Assembly (NCBI RefSeq): GCF_036030735.1
Contig: NZ_CP107928.1
Location: 9,424,001-9,488,000, forward strand
Direction of reading: 5' to 3'
Length of the DNA: 64,000 bases
Origin: Streptomyces sp. NBC_00425
GTDB lineage: Bacteria > Actinomycetota > Actinomycetes > Streptomycetales > Streptomycetaceae
Under the pieces are notes generated by a model. It ran no database searches. It worked only from the letters and a program-made list of their open reading frames with translations, and was not told the origin of the DNA. Below, piece by piece: positions 27,780-37,093 of this stretch. The position numbers and the translations under genes were made by a program. Numbering within the stretch: the stretch's first letter is position 1; every line of letters begins with the position of its first letter.

Positions 27780-28180
27780 TGGGGTTGGCTTCGTCGGTGT
27801 CGAGTTTGGCCGAGTCGCGGTTCATCCGGACGCAGATCCGGCTCTATCGGTCGACCCGGGCGTGGAGAGCCGGCCCGTCTCGAAGGGATCTTCCGGTAGT
27901 GGTGCCGGCAACGCCTGCTCGGCCGCGAAGCACTCGCCGATGGTGCGGGGGCGGGGCCGGATGCGGCGGGCGTCGTCCTCCTGGCCCACCGGTCGGTCAT
28001 GGCGTTGAGCAGGGCGAGCGTGTCAACTCCGTGGACGGCAACGAGAGGGTTGGGGCGGAACCAGCCGATCTGGCCCTCGATGCTGCCCTTGTCGTGGGCG
28101 CCGCGGATGCCGGGCCGGCAGCAGAAGGCCCCCAGCTCGTAGTGCGAGCGGAAGGCGATCCAGCGTTCGGCTTCCACCTG
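27780..28180 (-). pseudogene. IS21-family transposase (IstA) C-terminal fragment, frameshifted
   Basis: The minus strand reads AFRSHYELGAFCCRPGIRG, AHDKGSIEGQIGWFRPN and VDTLALLNAMTDRW, the segment holding the last catalytic Glu of IstA, then after a frameshift DDARRIRPRPRTIGECFAA and LPEDPFETGRLSTPGS. The N-terminal 300 residues and istB are missing. Confidence 0.75.
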
Positions 28181-28717
28181 CGGCGGGAGAAGCCCAACAC
28201 CTGCAACTCACCAACAAAGTCAGCCGGTTCCTCGCGACGGTCGAGCGGATGGGTGAGGACGCGGCGGCGCCTGGGGCCGCGCGCCAGGGGTGCCTTCCGC
28301 GGGACACGCCTCTGGACCGGCCCCTGCTTGCAGGCACTGCTGTCCTGAAACAGCTGTAGGAGGTCGGCCCACGGTCCTGATCGGGGAGCGGACCCATCCG
28401 GTCCTTCGGGGTCGGTGAGCCCGGCCGTAGGGCTGTCACGTCGCGTAACGGGGTGATTTGGGGTGAAGTGCGGCGCCGTTTCGATTCGGAGAATCATTGC
28501 GCAAAACGTGAAGGAGGGGTGCGCACTGTGTGATTGAATCGTGTACAACTTGGTCAGTGGCTTGATCCGGTCGCCCGGTCGTCCGGTGCCTCCCTCGGCC
28601 TGCCCGCACGCCGGGACCGCGGGGAGTCGAGCCATCCGCGCCAGGCGGCGCGCGAACGCGTGCGCCGGACCGCTTCGGCTGAGCCGTCGCCCGTCACCCA
28701 CCCCGAAGGAAACGCCG
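28181..28717. other. Gap before the MHYT gene
   Basis: Probably begins with degraded IS21 sequence. At 28470-28550 the sequence becomes A/T-richer (GAATCATTGCGCAAAACG), the best candidate for the promoter of the MHYT gene. No gene recognised, although a frame is open from 28541. Confidence 0.35.
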
Positions 28718-29542
28718 ATGACCGCCACCGTCTCCAACTTCTACTACGGGGCCGCGACGCCGATCGCGGCCTACCTGATGGCCTGTCTCGGTGCGGCACT
28801 CGGTCTGCGCTGCACGACACGCTCTCTGCGGCGCCCGCATCACAGAGCCAGATGGCTGGCCCTGGGCGCCGTGTCCATCGGCTGCGGTATCTGGACCATG
28901 CACTTCATCGCGATGATCGGCTTCAACGTTCAGGGCGCGCTGGTCGAGTACGACACGACGAAGACCGTGCTCAGTCTCGTCGTCGCCATCGTCGTCGTCG
29001 CCATCGGAGTCTTCCTCGTCGGCTATCGCGGCGGCTCGGCCGTGAACCTCGCCGTCGCGGGCACGATCACCGGGCTCGGAGTCGCGGCCATGCACTACCT
29101 CGGCATGGCCGCCATCCACACCAACGGCGGCCTGCACTACGACACGCCGACCGTGGCGCTGTCCGTGGCGATCGCCGTCGCGGCGGCCACGGCGGCACTG
29201 TGGGCGGCTGTATCCATCCGCGGCCTGTGGTCGAGCCTGGGAGCGAGCCTGGTCATGGGGGTGGCCGTGACCGGTATGCACTACACCGGCATGGCCGCGG
29301 TCTCCGTGCATCTCACCGGCGGTTCCGGCGTCTCGCAGTCCTCCACCGGACTGATCTCGTTCCTCCTGCTGATGCTGGCGGGGCCGCTCGTGGTCCTCCT
29401 GGTCGCCGCCGTCATCGTCATGTTCGACCCGGACATGATGCTCGGCGACGACGGCCCGGCAGCACCCTTGGCGTACGGCGCCGAAACCGACGTTCCGACA
29501 TGGCAGGCGGCCGAGTCCTGGCAGCCTTACAACTCCTGGTGA
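28718..29542 (+). CDS. MHYT-domain integral membrane protein
   Basis: 274 residues from ATG 28718, with AAGGA upstream. Three repeats of the MHYT signature are visible: TMHFIAMIGF (near residue 65), AMHYLGMAAIH (near 125) and GMHYTGMAAVSVH (near 188), each in a pair of membrane helices, seven helices in all. MHYT domains are thought to bind copper and sense O2, CO or NO. Most family members carry a cytoplasmic GGDEF/EAL or kinase output; here only a 40-residue acidic tail follows, so output would need a partner. It lies immediately left of the IclR/homoserine block, convergent with the IclR gene. Confidence 0.92.
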   Translation: MTATVSNFYYGAATPIAAYLMACLGAALGLRCTTRSLRRPHHRARWLALGAVSIGCGIWTMHFIAMIGFNVQGALVEYDTTKTVLSLVVAIVVVAIGVFLVGYRGGSAVNLAVAGTITGLGVAAMHYLGMAAIHTNGGLHYDTPTVALSVAIAVAAATAALWAAVSIRGLWSSLGASLVMGVAVTGMHYTGMAAVSVHLTGGSGVSQSSTGLISFLLLMLAGPLVVLLVAAVIVMFDPDMMLGDDGPAAPLAYGAETDVPTWQAAESWQPYNSW

Positions 29543-29624
29543 AAGGCCTGCGACGGCACAGTCGTCCGGCACCTTCGGGTGGGACCGGGCGCACATCGCG
29601 ACATGCTCTGAACAGTGAAGGGCC

Positions 29625-30443
29625 CTACCGTACGGTGTCGTTGCCGTCGTTGCCGCCGAGGGCGTCCGTCAGTGCGGCGGCGGCAGCGGCGAGGTCCGTG
29701 CGGATCGCCCGCTGGTGCGGCACCAGGTCCTGCTCCCTGCCGACGACCGACACGGCGGCCCTGATGCGTCCGTCGGGGTCACGCACCGGGACCGCGTACT
29801 CGGTGACCCCGTGTTCGAACTCCCCGTGTGCGGCGACGACACCGCGCAGCCGGTCGTGGTCGTTGGCCGCGACGAGTTCTGCGGCGGTGCGGGCCGCGTT
29901 GGGGCCGCCGACGCCGATCAGCTCGTAGTCGTCGAGCAGGGCGGTGAGGTCTTCGGCGGTGTGGTCGAGGAGGAGTGCGCGGCCGGCGCCGGTGCACCAG
30001 CACGGGGTGACGAGGCTCGCGCGGCCCTGCCACTCCTGGGACCAGCCGGCGGCGGATTCGGCGCGCAGCAGCCGGACCTGGACGCCGTCGCGGACCGAGA
30101 GCCGCGCGCCGGCCCCGTGTGCCACGGCCATGCGACGCAGCAGTGGACGGCTGCGGCGCAGCAGTCCGGGGTGCAGGGACGCAGCGGCGGTGAAGAACGC
30201 GTCACCGGCGCGCAGCGTCGAGTCGTCGAGACGTTGCAGGAAGCCCTTGTCGCACAGGTCCTGTGTGGTGCGTGACGCCTTGCTGCGCTCGATGCCGACC
30301 TCGCTCGCGAGCCTGCTGACGTTGAAACCGGTACGGCCGGAGCCCTCGCGGTCCAGCACGGCGTTGACCACGCGCAGGGCCATACGCAGCGAGGAGGCTG
30401 TTCCAGGGCCGGTCTGTCCGGAGGCGGGGCCGTTCGTCGTCAC
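29625..30443 (-). CDS. IclR family transcriptional regulator
   Basis: 272 residues from GTG 30443. The N-terminal winged helix is FNVSRLASEVGIERSKASR (near residue 45) with DLCDKGFLQRLDDSTLR. The effector domain is typical: LLRRMAVAHGAGARLSV, TPCWCTGAGRALLLDHTAE and EYAVPVRDPDGRIRAAVSV. It is divergent from the homoserine dehydrogenase operon across a 528-bp region and is the obvious candidate for its regulator. A much longer open frame on this strand extends to 32192 antisense to those genes and is not real. Confidence 0.9.
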   Translation of the reverse strand: MTTNGPASGQTGPGTASSLRMALRVVNAVLDREGSGRTGFNVSRLASEVGIERSKASRTTQDLCDKGFLQRLDDSTLRAGDAFFTAAASLHPGLLRRSRPLLRRMAVAHGAGARLSVRDGVQVRLLRAESAAGWSQEWQGRASLVTPCWCTGAGRALLLDHTAEDLTALLDDYELIGVGGPNAARTAAELVAANDHDRLRGVVAAHGEFEHGVTEYAVPVRDPDGRIRAAVSVVGREQDLVPHQRAIRTDLAAAAAALTDALGGNDGNDTVR

Positions 30444-30971
30444 GACCGCACTATACGAGTGAGCCCTGCCTCGTGTCGTCGTGTCGTCGACAGGCACCGG
30501 ACGGCGTGAAGCCCGGCCTTCGACCCTCGGGCTTCGGGCGGACAGAGCGACGATTCGTCCAGGACAGGTCCTGGTGAGCACGCAGCCGATGGGCCTTCCG
30601 GTGGCAGGCGTCGCTGCAGTGCCTGCCGGGACGTCCGGTTGCCGCGGCCGGCAGCGGGAACTCCGTGATCGAGGTCCCGAGGTCTTGATCGCCGAGTACG
30701 ACCACCACGCCACGGCGGTCCCCAGGACCACTCGTCCGGGAGCCGCCGGAGCCCGTACCTGGACGCGGCGGGCGGCCCCGGCCAGGCCCGCCCCCGTGCA
30801 GGACGCCCCCCGTGCAGGACGCCCCCCCGTGCAGGACGAACGGCACCCGCCCGTGCGCATCGGCAGTCCTCCCGGACGTTTCGGCATGGCCGTACTGACG
30901 TCCCGAGGCGTGACGCTGTGGGGGTCGCGCCGCCAGGGGGGTGGCGCCGTCACGGAAGGAGGAGGCTCCGG
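30444..30971. other. Long divergent intergenic region, probable control region
   Basis: 528 bp between the IclR start and the homoserine dehydrogenase start. It contains a three-copy repeat at 30791-30838 and the ribosome site GGAGGAGG just before 30972. I cannot point to a clear -35/-10 or an IclR box. Confidence 0.45.
30791..30838. repeat. Three tandem copies with growing C-run
   Basis: The unit CGTGCAGGACG occurs three times, preceded by four, then five, then six extra Cs, giving units of 15, 16 and 17 bp. It lies 134 bp before the homoserine dehydrogenase start, in the control region. Such a tract is prone to length change. Confidence 0.85.
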
Positions 30972-32057
30972 ATGACCCGATACGACCTCGCACTCATCGG
31001 ATTCGGCGGTGTGAACCGTGCGCTCGCCGAGCTGATCGCCGAACGCGCAGACACCCTGGAGGCCGAACTGGGCTTCACGCTGCGGGTGGTGGCCATCACC
31101 GACCTGCGCGCCGGATCGCTCGTGCGCACGGACGGCCCGGGGATAGACCTGGCGCCGCTGCTCGCCGTGGAGCCCGGTGAGCTCGACTTCTCGATGCTGG
31201 CGGGCGGCAGCCCGGACCCCCGCAACGAATGGGTCATCCGCGAGGTGCCTGCCGACATCGTGGCAGAAGCCACTTTCACCAACCCCACGGACGGTGAGCC
31301 CGCGCTGTCCCACGTGCGATGGGCCGTCGAGGCCGGCAAGCACGTCTGCACCACCAACAAGGGGCCGGTCGCCCTGCACGGCGGCGCCCTGAAGGAGTTG
31401 GCTCGACGCCACGGCGTGTGCTTCGAGTTCGAGGGAACCGTGATGTCGGGGACCCCGGTGCTGCGCACCGCGCGCCGTATGTTCGGCGGGCTGGCCGTGA
31501 ACGGTTTCGAGGGTGTCATGAACGGCACCTCCAACTACGTCCTCGGCCGGGTGGAGTCCGGCCTGTCCTTCGCGGACGCCGTCGCCGAGGCTCAGGCCCT
31601 GGGGTACGCGGAGGCCGACCCGACGGCCGACATCGAGGGCTACGACGTCCAGCTGAAGGTCATGATCCTCGCCGGGGAGGTGCTCGGAGCCGACCTCGGA
31701 CGCGCGGACGTGCCCTGCACCGGACTGTCCGCCCTCACCACCGACGACGTCCGCCGCGCCGCGGCCGAGGGCCTGCGCTGGAAGCTGGTCGGCTCCGCCT
31801 CCCGGCGCTCGGACGGCACCGTCGAGGCCCGGGTCGCGCCGGTCGCCCTGCCCACCGAACACGCGCTCGCCGGAGTCTCCGGGCCCGTCAACGCCGTCGC
31901 CTTTCACACCGACCTGCTGGGCACCGTCACGATCGCCGGGCCCGGCGCCGGACGCGTCGAGACGGCGTACGCCCTGCTGTCGGACGTCATCGGCATCCAC
32001 GAACGCACCACGACGCCCGCGTCCGTCGAGACCCTCCTGGAGGCCGGCCGTGCCTGA
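30972..32057 (+). CDS. Homoserine dehydrogenase family protein (short, no ACT domain)
   Basis: 361 residues. N-terminal Rossmann [16 protein letters not shown], nicotinamide region [30 protein letters not shown], and the catalytic block [19 protein letters not shown] near residue 218, which keeps the Asp and Lys required in homoserine dehydrogenases. Biosynthetic Streptomyces Hom is about 430 residues with a C-terminal ACT domain; that domain is missing here, so this is a second, non-feedback-regulated enzyme. It interconverts homoserine and aspartate 4-semialdehyde with NAD(P). The next gene starts inside its end (8-bp overlap). In this operon I infer oxidation of homoserine. Confidence 0.88.
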   Translation: MTRYDLALIGFGGVNRALAELIAERADTLEAELGFTLRVVAITDLRAGSLVRTDGPGIDLAPLLAVEPGELDFSMLAGGSPDPRNEWVIREVPADIVAEATFTNPTDGEPALSHVRWAVEAGKHVCTTNKGPVALHGGALKELARRHGVCFEFEGTVMSGTPVLRTARRMFGGLAVNGFEGVMNGTSNYVLGRVESGLSFADAVAEAQALGYAEADPTADIEGYDVQLKVMILAGEVLGADLGRADVPCTGLSALTTDDVRRAAAEGLRWKLVGSASRRSDGTVEARVAPVALPTEHALAGVSGPVNAVAFHTDLLGTVTIAGPGAGRVETAYALLSDVIGIHERTTTPASVETLLEAGRA

Positions 32058-33552
32058 CGCCGCCCTGAGCATCACCGCCCTGAACGTCACCCCCCTGACG
32101 AACGCCGCCCCGGACACCGCGTCCGGCGGCGGGACGGGGGCCGGCCTGAGCGGCCACGACCAGGTCGGCGACGGCATGGCCGTCGTGCGCAACCCCTACA
32201 GCGGCGAGGCCATCGGGTCGGTGTGCGTCACCCCGGTCTCCTCGGTGGACGACGTCATGCGGCGGGCTCGCGAGGGGCGGACCAAAGCGCGCGGTCTCTC
32301 CCGCGCCGCTCGCGCGGCCGTGCTCGACGGTGCGGCGCGGCTGGTCCAGGAGCGCGCCGAGTCCTTCGCCCGGCTGATCGTCGCCGAGGCGGGCAAGACC
32401 CTGGTCCAGGCCCGCAAGGAGACCTCCCGGGCTGTCAACACCCTGCGTCTGTCGGCCGCCGAGGCGCGCCGCAACGCGGGCGAGGTGGTGCCGTTCGACG
32501 CCTACGAGGGATCGGAGGGACGGCTGGGCTGGTTCACACGCGAGCCGCTGGGCGTCATCGTGGCGGTCACCCCGTACAACGACCCGCTCAACCTGGTCGC
32601 CCACAAGCTCGGGCCCGCGATCGCCGGCGGCAACGCCGTCGTGCTGAAACCCTCCCTGCTCACCCCGCTGTCCGCGCTGAGGCTCGTCGACACGCTGGTG
32701 GAGGCCGGGTTGCCGGAGGAGGTGGTGACGGTGGTCAACGGCGGCGCCGACGTGGGGGCCGCCGTGGTGTCCGCGTCTGAGGTGCGCATGGTGTCCTTCA
32801 CCGGGGGCTTCCGCGCGGGTGAGGCGGTCGCCCGCTCGGCGGGGCTGAAGAAGCTCGCCATGGACCTGGGCGGCAACGCCCCGGTCGTCGTCCTGGCCGA
32901 CGCGGACGTGGAATCGGCGGTCGAGGCCTGCGTGTCCGGTGCCTTCTGGGCGGCCGGTCAGAACTGCATCGGCACCCAGCGGATCCTCGTCGAACGCGAG
33001 GTGTACCCGGCGTTCCGGGACGCCTTCGTCGAACGGACTCTGCGGCTGCGCACCGGCGACCCGATGGACGGGCACACCGATGTCGGCCCCATGATCGGCG
33101 AACCGGCGGCGGCCGCCGCCGAGAAGACGGTCACGGGAGCGATCGAGCAGGGCGCTCGGCTGCTGTGCGGGCACGAGCGGCAGGGCAGCCTGTATGACCC
33201 CACCGTGCTCGAGGACGTACCGGAGACCTCTGACCTGTGGCGTGAGGAGGTGTTCGCGCCGGTCGTCGTGCTCCAGGCCGTGGACTCCTTCGAGGAGGCC
33301 GTGGAGCGGGCCAACGAGATCGACTTCAGCCTGCACGCGGGAGTCTTCACCGGCTCGCTGGAAAGGGCGATGGCCGCGGCACGGCTGCTGGAGGCAGGCG
33401 GCGTCATGATCAACGACTCCTCCGACTACCGCTTCGACGCCATGCCCTTCGGCGGTTTCAAGTACGGCAGCATGGGCCGCGAAGGCGTGCGGTTCGCCTA
33501 CGAGGAGATGACCCAGCCGAAGGTCGTCTGCCTCAACAGGGAGTCGGCGTGA
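32050..33552 (+). CDS. NAD(P)-dependent aldehyde dehydrogenase
   Basis: 500 residues from GTG 32050. The first 45 residues are a low-complexity Ala/Gly/Thr leader not needed for the fold. The cofactor loop is [16 protein letters not shown], the nucleophile is the Cys in [11 protein letters not shown] near residue 309, and the C-terminal [17 protein letters not shown] is normal. The usual general base motif ELGG reads [12 protein letters not shown], with Asp for Glu. It resembles the lactaldehyde/phosphonoacetaldehyde dehydrogenase branch. Given its place between homoserine dehydrogenase and aspartase, with overlaps on both sides, aspartate semialdehyde is the most economical substrate (inference). 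Confidence 0.9.
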   Translation: MPDAALSITALNVTPLTNAAPDTASGGGTGAGLSGHDQVGDGMAVVRNPYSGEAIGSVCVTPVSSVDDVMRRAREGRTKARGLSRAARAAVLDGAARLVQERAESFARLIVAEAGKTLVQARKETSRAVNTLRLSAAEARRNAGEVVPFDAYEGSEGRLGWFTREPLGVIVAVTPYNDPLNLVAHKLGPAIAGGNAVVLKPSLLTPLSALRLVDTLVEAGLPEEVVTVVNGGADVGAAVVSASEVRMVSFTGGFRAGEAVARSAGLKKLAMDLGGNAPVVVLADADVESAVEACVSGAFWAAGQNCIGTQRILVEREVYPAFRDAFVERTLRLRTGDPMDGHTDVGPMIGEPAAAAAEKTVTGAIEQGARLLCGHERQGSLYDPTVLEDVPETSDLWREEVFAPVVVLQAVDSFEEAVERANEIDFSLHAGVFTGSLERAMAAARLLEAGGVMINDSSDYRFDAMPFGGFKYGSMGREGVRFAYEEMTQPKVVCLNRESA

Positions 33553-34976
33553 GCGACTCCGACGCCGGATCCGGCGCAGGCTCCCCGGCGTCTGCCGGTC
33601 CGCCGACGCGGGTCGAGTCGGACGCGCTGGGGGAGGTGCATGTGCCTGCGCAGGCCTACTGGGGCGCGCACACCGCGCGCGCCCTGGACAACTTCCGCGT
33701 CAGCGGTGTCCCCGTCAGCGTCCACCCCCACCTCGTACGGGCCCTGGCTCAGGTCAAGCACGCCGCGGCCCTGGCCAACGGCGAGATCGGGGTCCTCGAG
33801 CCGCACAAGGTACGGGCGATCGCGGCAGCCTGCCGGGCCGTCGCGGAGGGCCGCCACCACGAACAGTTCTGCGTGGACGTCATCCAGGGCGGCGCCGGCA
33901 CGAGCACCAACATGAACGCCAACGAGGTGATCGCGAACCTCGCACTGGAACGTCTGGGCCACGCACGCGGGCACTACGAGCACCTGGACCCGCTCGACGA
34001 CGTCAACCGCTGCCAGTCCACCAACGACACCTACCCCACGGCGCTACGGATCGCCGTCAGCGCCGCATTGAGCGAACTGAGCACCGAACTGACCTTGCTG
34101 GCAGCGGAGTTCACCGCCAAAGGCGCTGAGTTCGCGACCGTCGTCAAGGTCGGACGCACGCAGTTGCAGGACGCCGTGCCCATGACGCTGGGCCGCGAGT
34201 TCGGCGCGTTCGGCGTGACGCTCGCGGAGGACGTCGGCAGGATCCGCGAGACGCTGCCGCTGCTGGCCGAGACCAACCTCGGGGCGACGGCGATCGGCAC
34301 CGGCATCGCCGCCGCACCCGGCTACGCCGCAGCGGCCGTACGCCACCTTCGCGCGCTGACCGGGCTCGACGTGACACCGGCCGCCGACCTGGTGGAGGCC
34401 ACGTCGGACACGGGCGTGTTCCTCCTGGTGTCGGGGGTGCTGAAGCGGACGGCGGTCAAGCTGTCCAAGGTGTGCAGCGATCTGCGACTGCTCGCCAGCG
34501 GGCCCCGGGCAGGCCTCGCGGAGATCTCCCTGCCGCCGCGGCAGGCCGGTTCGTCGGTCATGCCGGGCAAGGTGAACCCGGTGATCCCCGAAATGGTCAA
34601 CCAGATCGCTTTCGCGACCGTCGGCGCGGACGTCGCCGTCACCATGGCCGCGGACAACGGTCAGCTGCAGCTGAACGCGTTCGAACCGCTGATCGGACAT
34701 CTGCTGCTGCAGCACATCGTCTGGCTGACGCACGGCTGCTCGGCACTGCGCACCCTGTGCGTGGTGGGCATCACCGCCGACCGTGAGCGACTCGCGCGCG
34801 GGGGCGCCGGCGCGGTCGGCGCGGTGACGGCGCTCGCCGCCCGCATCGGACACGAGGCCGCGACGGAGGTGGCCCGGGACGCGTCGCGCACCGGCGCCGA
34901 CGTGGTGGACGTCGTCGTACGGCGCGGGCTGCTGGACCGCGAGAGCGCGCTGCGCCTCATCGCCGCGGCCGGCTGA
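33549..34976 (+). CDS. aspA: Aspartate ammonia-lyase / class II fumarase-type lyase
   Basis: 475 residues from GTG 33549, overlapping the dehydrogenase stop (GTGA). Features in order: [38 protein letters not shown] near residue 117, [15 protein letters not shown] near 157, and the superfamily signature [19 protein letters not shown] near 337. These favour aspartase over fumarase, though the two are close. It would cleave L-aspartate to fumarate and ammonia, the last step of the proposed route. The gene 3' end overlaps the convergent Lrp gene by 20 bp. Confidence 0.85.
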   Translation: MSDSDAGSGAGSPASAGPPTRVESDALGEVHVPAQAYWGAHTARALDNFRVSGVPVSVHPHLVRALAQVKHAAALANGEIGVLEPHKVRAIAAACRAVAEGRHHEQFCVDVIQGGAGTSTNMNANEVIANLALERLGHARGHYEHLDPLDDVNRCQSTNDTYPTALRIAVSAALSELSTELTLLAAEFTAKGAEFATVVKVGRTQLQDAVPMTLGREFGAFGVTLAEDVGRIRETLPLLAETNLGATAIGTGIAAAPGYAAAAVRHLRALTGLDVTPAADLVEATSDTGVFLLVSGVLKRTAVKLSKVCSDLRLLASGPRAGLAEISLPPRQAGSSVMPGKVNPVIPEMVNQIAFATVGADVAVTMAADNGQLQLNAFEPLIGHLLLQHIVWLTHGCSALRTLCVVGITADRERLARGGAGAVGAVTALAARIGHEAATEVARDASRTGADVVDVVVRRGLLDRESALRLIAAAG

Positions 34977-35397
34977 CGACCCGGGACAGCGCCAGCGCCG
35001 TCACCGTGTCCCGTACACCGGGCATCTGGGCCATCTGCTCCCAGATGCCCTGTACGCGTTCCAGGGAGTCCGCCTCCACACTGACCAGCAGGTCGAACTG
35101 GCCGCTGAGGACGTCGCACGAGACCACCTCGGGGATGCGTTTGAGCGCCGCGAGGACGTCGGCCCCGCGCATCCGGTCCTCCCGGTAGACCAGGACGTGT
35201 GCGGCCACCGTCTCGCGGTCCGCGCCGCACGACGGGCGGACGATCGTGTAACCGCCGATGTGCCCCTGCCTCTCCAGCCGTTCGACGCGCTGGCGCACGG
35301 CGTTGCGTGACAGCTGTACGCGCTGGCCCAGTTCGGCGTGGGAGATCCGGGCGTTGCGGGTGAGCTCGGTGATGATCCGCTCGTCGATGGCGTCCAT
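34957..35397 (-). CDS. Lrp/AsnC family transcriptional regulator
   Basis: 146 residues from ATG 35397. N-terminal HTH ISHAELGQRVQLSRNAVRQ near residue 18, then VERLERQGHIGGYTIVRP, and a RAM (ACT-like) effector domain with VVSCDVLSGQFDLLVSVEA. Such proteins bind amino acids and control amino-acid transport and catabolism. It lies between the two operons of the cluster, convergent with aspA and in line with the permease operon, so it may sense an amino acid of the pathway. Confidence 0.93.
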   Translation of the reverse strand: MDAIDERIITELTRNARISHAELGQRVQLSRNAVRQRVERLERQGHIGGYTIVRPSCGADRETVAAHVLVYREDRMRGADVLAALKRIPEVVSCDVLSGQFDLLVSVEADSLERVQGIWEQMAQMPGVRDTVTALALSRVVSRPRR

Positions 35398-35481
35398 GGC
35401 GCTCTGTGTCTCCTGACTGGCGAAGGCTCCGGTGGCCGAGGGACCACCGGAGCCGCTGTGCCGGTTCGCGACGTCATCCGT

Positions 35482-35592
35482 CCTTACGACGCCGTCTCGT
35501 CCTCGTGACGCCGTCTGCCCTTACGACGTCGTCTCGTCCTTGTGACGCCGTCCCCCGTCCCCAACGACGCTGTCCGTCCCTGTGACGCCGGT
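35482..35592. repeat. 37-bp tandem repeat, three degenerate copies
   Basis: The unit begins CCTTACGACGCCGTCTCGTC and recurs at 35519 with few changes and at about 35557 more degenerately. The array fills the gap between the cyclase stop and the Lrp start. It may hold operators or a terminator, but I see no clear hairpin. Confidence 0.75.
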
Positions 35593-35606
35593 TCTCGTGA
35601 CGTCGT

Positions 35607-36398
35607 TCAGTTCTCGTGGTGCAGGGCGAAGACGCGGGCGGGGAAGCCCGAACCGCCCTGTGGCTTGGCCCAGGTGGCGACGATCAGCGCTCCCGCCTCC
35701 GGCACCCGGTCGAGGTTGGCCATGAGCTCGATCTGCCAGCGGTCGCGTCGCAGGACGTAGTCCTCGAGGCCGAAGTCGCCCGCGGAGGTGGCCAGTCCGG
35801 GGTCGGTGTCGGTCTGCTCGTGCCCGATCGCGGTGACGCCGGCCTCCTCGAAGAGGTAGCGCAGGACCTCGGCGGACCAGCCCGGGCAGTGACTGACGCC
35901 TGCCTCGTCCTTGTTGGCCATGGCGGCAGGGTCCGGCCAGCGCCGGCCCCATCCGGTGCGCAGCGCGACGAACGCGCCCTGGGGAACGCGGCCGTGGCGG
36001 GCTTCCCAGGCCGCGACGTCCGCCAGGGTCGGCACCGCGTCGGGGTCCGTGGCGACGCGGTCGGTGATGTCGAGGACGACGAGCGGCAGGATCATCTCGT
36101 CGACGGGTATCTCGTCCAGGGTCCGGCCGCCGGCGACGAAGTGGACCGGCGGGTCGACGTGGGTGCCCCACTGTCCGACGATCGTGTACAGGTGCACGTT
36201 GAAACCGTCGCCGCGGGACATGTCGAACGGCATCTCGCGCTTCTCGTCGGGGAAGGCGGGAAAGTGGGGCTGCCCGGGATGGAAGGCGTGCGTCAGGTCG
36301 GTGCGGACCGTTCCGCCGATCAGTGCGCGGTGCAGGGCCCACAGCGGGGGTTCGGTGGCGGTCGCGGGTGCGGCCGTGACGGCCGTGTCCTGGGTCAT
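35607..36398 (-). CDS. Cyclase family protein (metal-dependent hydrolase, kynurenine-formamidase-like)
   Basis: 263 residues from ATG 36398. The metal-binding motif GQWGTHVDPPVHFVAGG near residue 78 is the HxGTHxDxPxHF signature of the cyclase/KynB superfamily with the first His replaced by Gln, and HCPGWSAEVLRYLFEEAGV, GHEQTDTDPG follow. The superfamily hydrolyses amides and lactones such as N-formylkynurenine. Its ATG overlaps the HAD stop (ATGA), so it is the third gene of the permease operon. In this context it could open a lactone or deacylate a substrate before catabolism (inference). Confidence 0.87.
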   Translation of the reverse strand: MTQDTAVTAAPATATEPPLWALHRALIGGTVRTDLTHAFHPGQPHFPAFPDEKREMPFDMSRGDGFNVHLYTIVGQWGTHVDPPVHFVAGGRTLDEIPVDEMILPLVVLDITDRVATDPDAVPTLADVAAWEARHGRVPQGAFVALRTGWGRRWPDPAAMANKDEAGVSHCPGWSAEVLRYLFEEAGVTAIGHEQTDTDPGLATSAGDFGLEDYVLRRDRWQIELMANLDRVPEAGALIVATWAKPQGGSGFPARVFALHHEN

Positions 36399-37093
36399 GC
36401 GTGTTCGTCCTCCATCTCGGCGCCGTTTCCGGCGTTGTCCAACAGATCGATCCAGTCGACGAGTTCGGCGGGCCGGCCGACGGAGGCGACCGCGTGGGCC
36501 GACTCCGCGGGGCCTCCGTACCCCCACCGCACGTGGACGGCGGGGATGCCCTCGGCGGCGGCGCTCTCGACGTCGTAGGCGCGGTCGCCGACCATGAGCG
36601 GCCGGCGGACGTCGGCGCCGCCCGCCCGCAGGCGGGCCACGCACTCCCGGATCACCTCCCGCTTCGTCGTACGGCCTGCCTCCTCGCGCACACCGCACAC
36701 CGTCAGCAGCCGGGGGCCGAGACCGAAGCGGTGGGCCATCAGTTCGGCCTGGTCCTGCACCTTCGAGGTCGCGATGCCCATCGGCAGACCGCGTGCGGCC
36801 AGGGCGTCGAGCAGTTCGGGGACACCGTCGTACAGCGCGGCGGCCGTCGCGCCGTCGCGGGCGTACGCGGCGCGGTAGGCCGTGAGGGCGGCCCGTGCGA
36901 CGGGCTCGTCGAGCCCGACCACGCGGCGGAAGGTGTCGTGCATCGGCGGGCCGACGAAGGAGCGCAGGGTGGCCGCGTCGGGGACCGCGGCTCCGACGGA
37001 GCGCAGAGCCTCGGCGGCGCTTGCGGTCACGCCGGGAGCGGAGTCCACCAGGGTGCCGTCCAGGTCGAGCAGTACGCAGGTCGGCGCTCTCAC
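36395..37093 (-). CDS. HAD-family hydrolase (Gph-like phosphatase)
   Basis: 232 residues from GTG 37093. Motif I is LLDLDGTLVDSAPGV, motif II ATSKVQ, motif III Lys in GRTTKREVI and motif IV MVGDRAYDVESAAAEG: a complete HAD subfamily I phosphatase with an alpha-helical cap (GPPMHDTFRRVVG). It removes phosphate from a small metabolite. It overlaps the permease stop and the cyclase start by 4 bp on each side. In the proposed pathway it might free homoserine from O-phosphohomoserine, but this is speculation. Confidence 0.9.
   Translation of the reverse strand: MRAPTCVLLDLDGTLVDSAPGVTASAAEALRSVGAAVPDAATLRSFVGPPMHDTFRRVVGLDEPVARAALTAYRAAYARDGATAAALYDGVPELLDALAARGLPMGIATSKVQDQAELMAHRFGLGPRLLTVCGVREEAGRTTKREVIRECVARLRAGGADVRRPLMVGDRAYDVESAAAEGIPAVHVRWGYGGPAESAHAVASVGRPAELVDWIDLLDNAGNGAEMEDEHA

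Noticed and set aside
29625..32192. Very long minus-strand open frame (855 codons)
   Set aside because: Only the part up to 30443 is an IclR gene; the rest is antisense to a clear homoserine dehydrogenase gene and arises from GC-rich codon bias.
31319..34976. Idea of a toxin or defence island around the homoserine cluster
   Set aside because: All genes here have ordinary metabolic or regulatory signatures; no nuclease, toxin or NTPase defence component is present.
35482..35592. CRISPR array
   Set aside because: The 37-bp units are contiguous without spacers and degenerate; no cas genes in the window.
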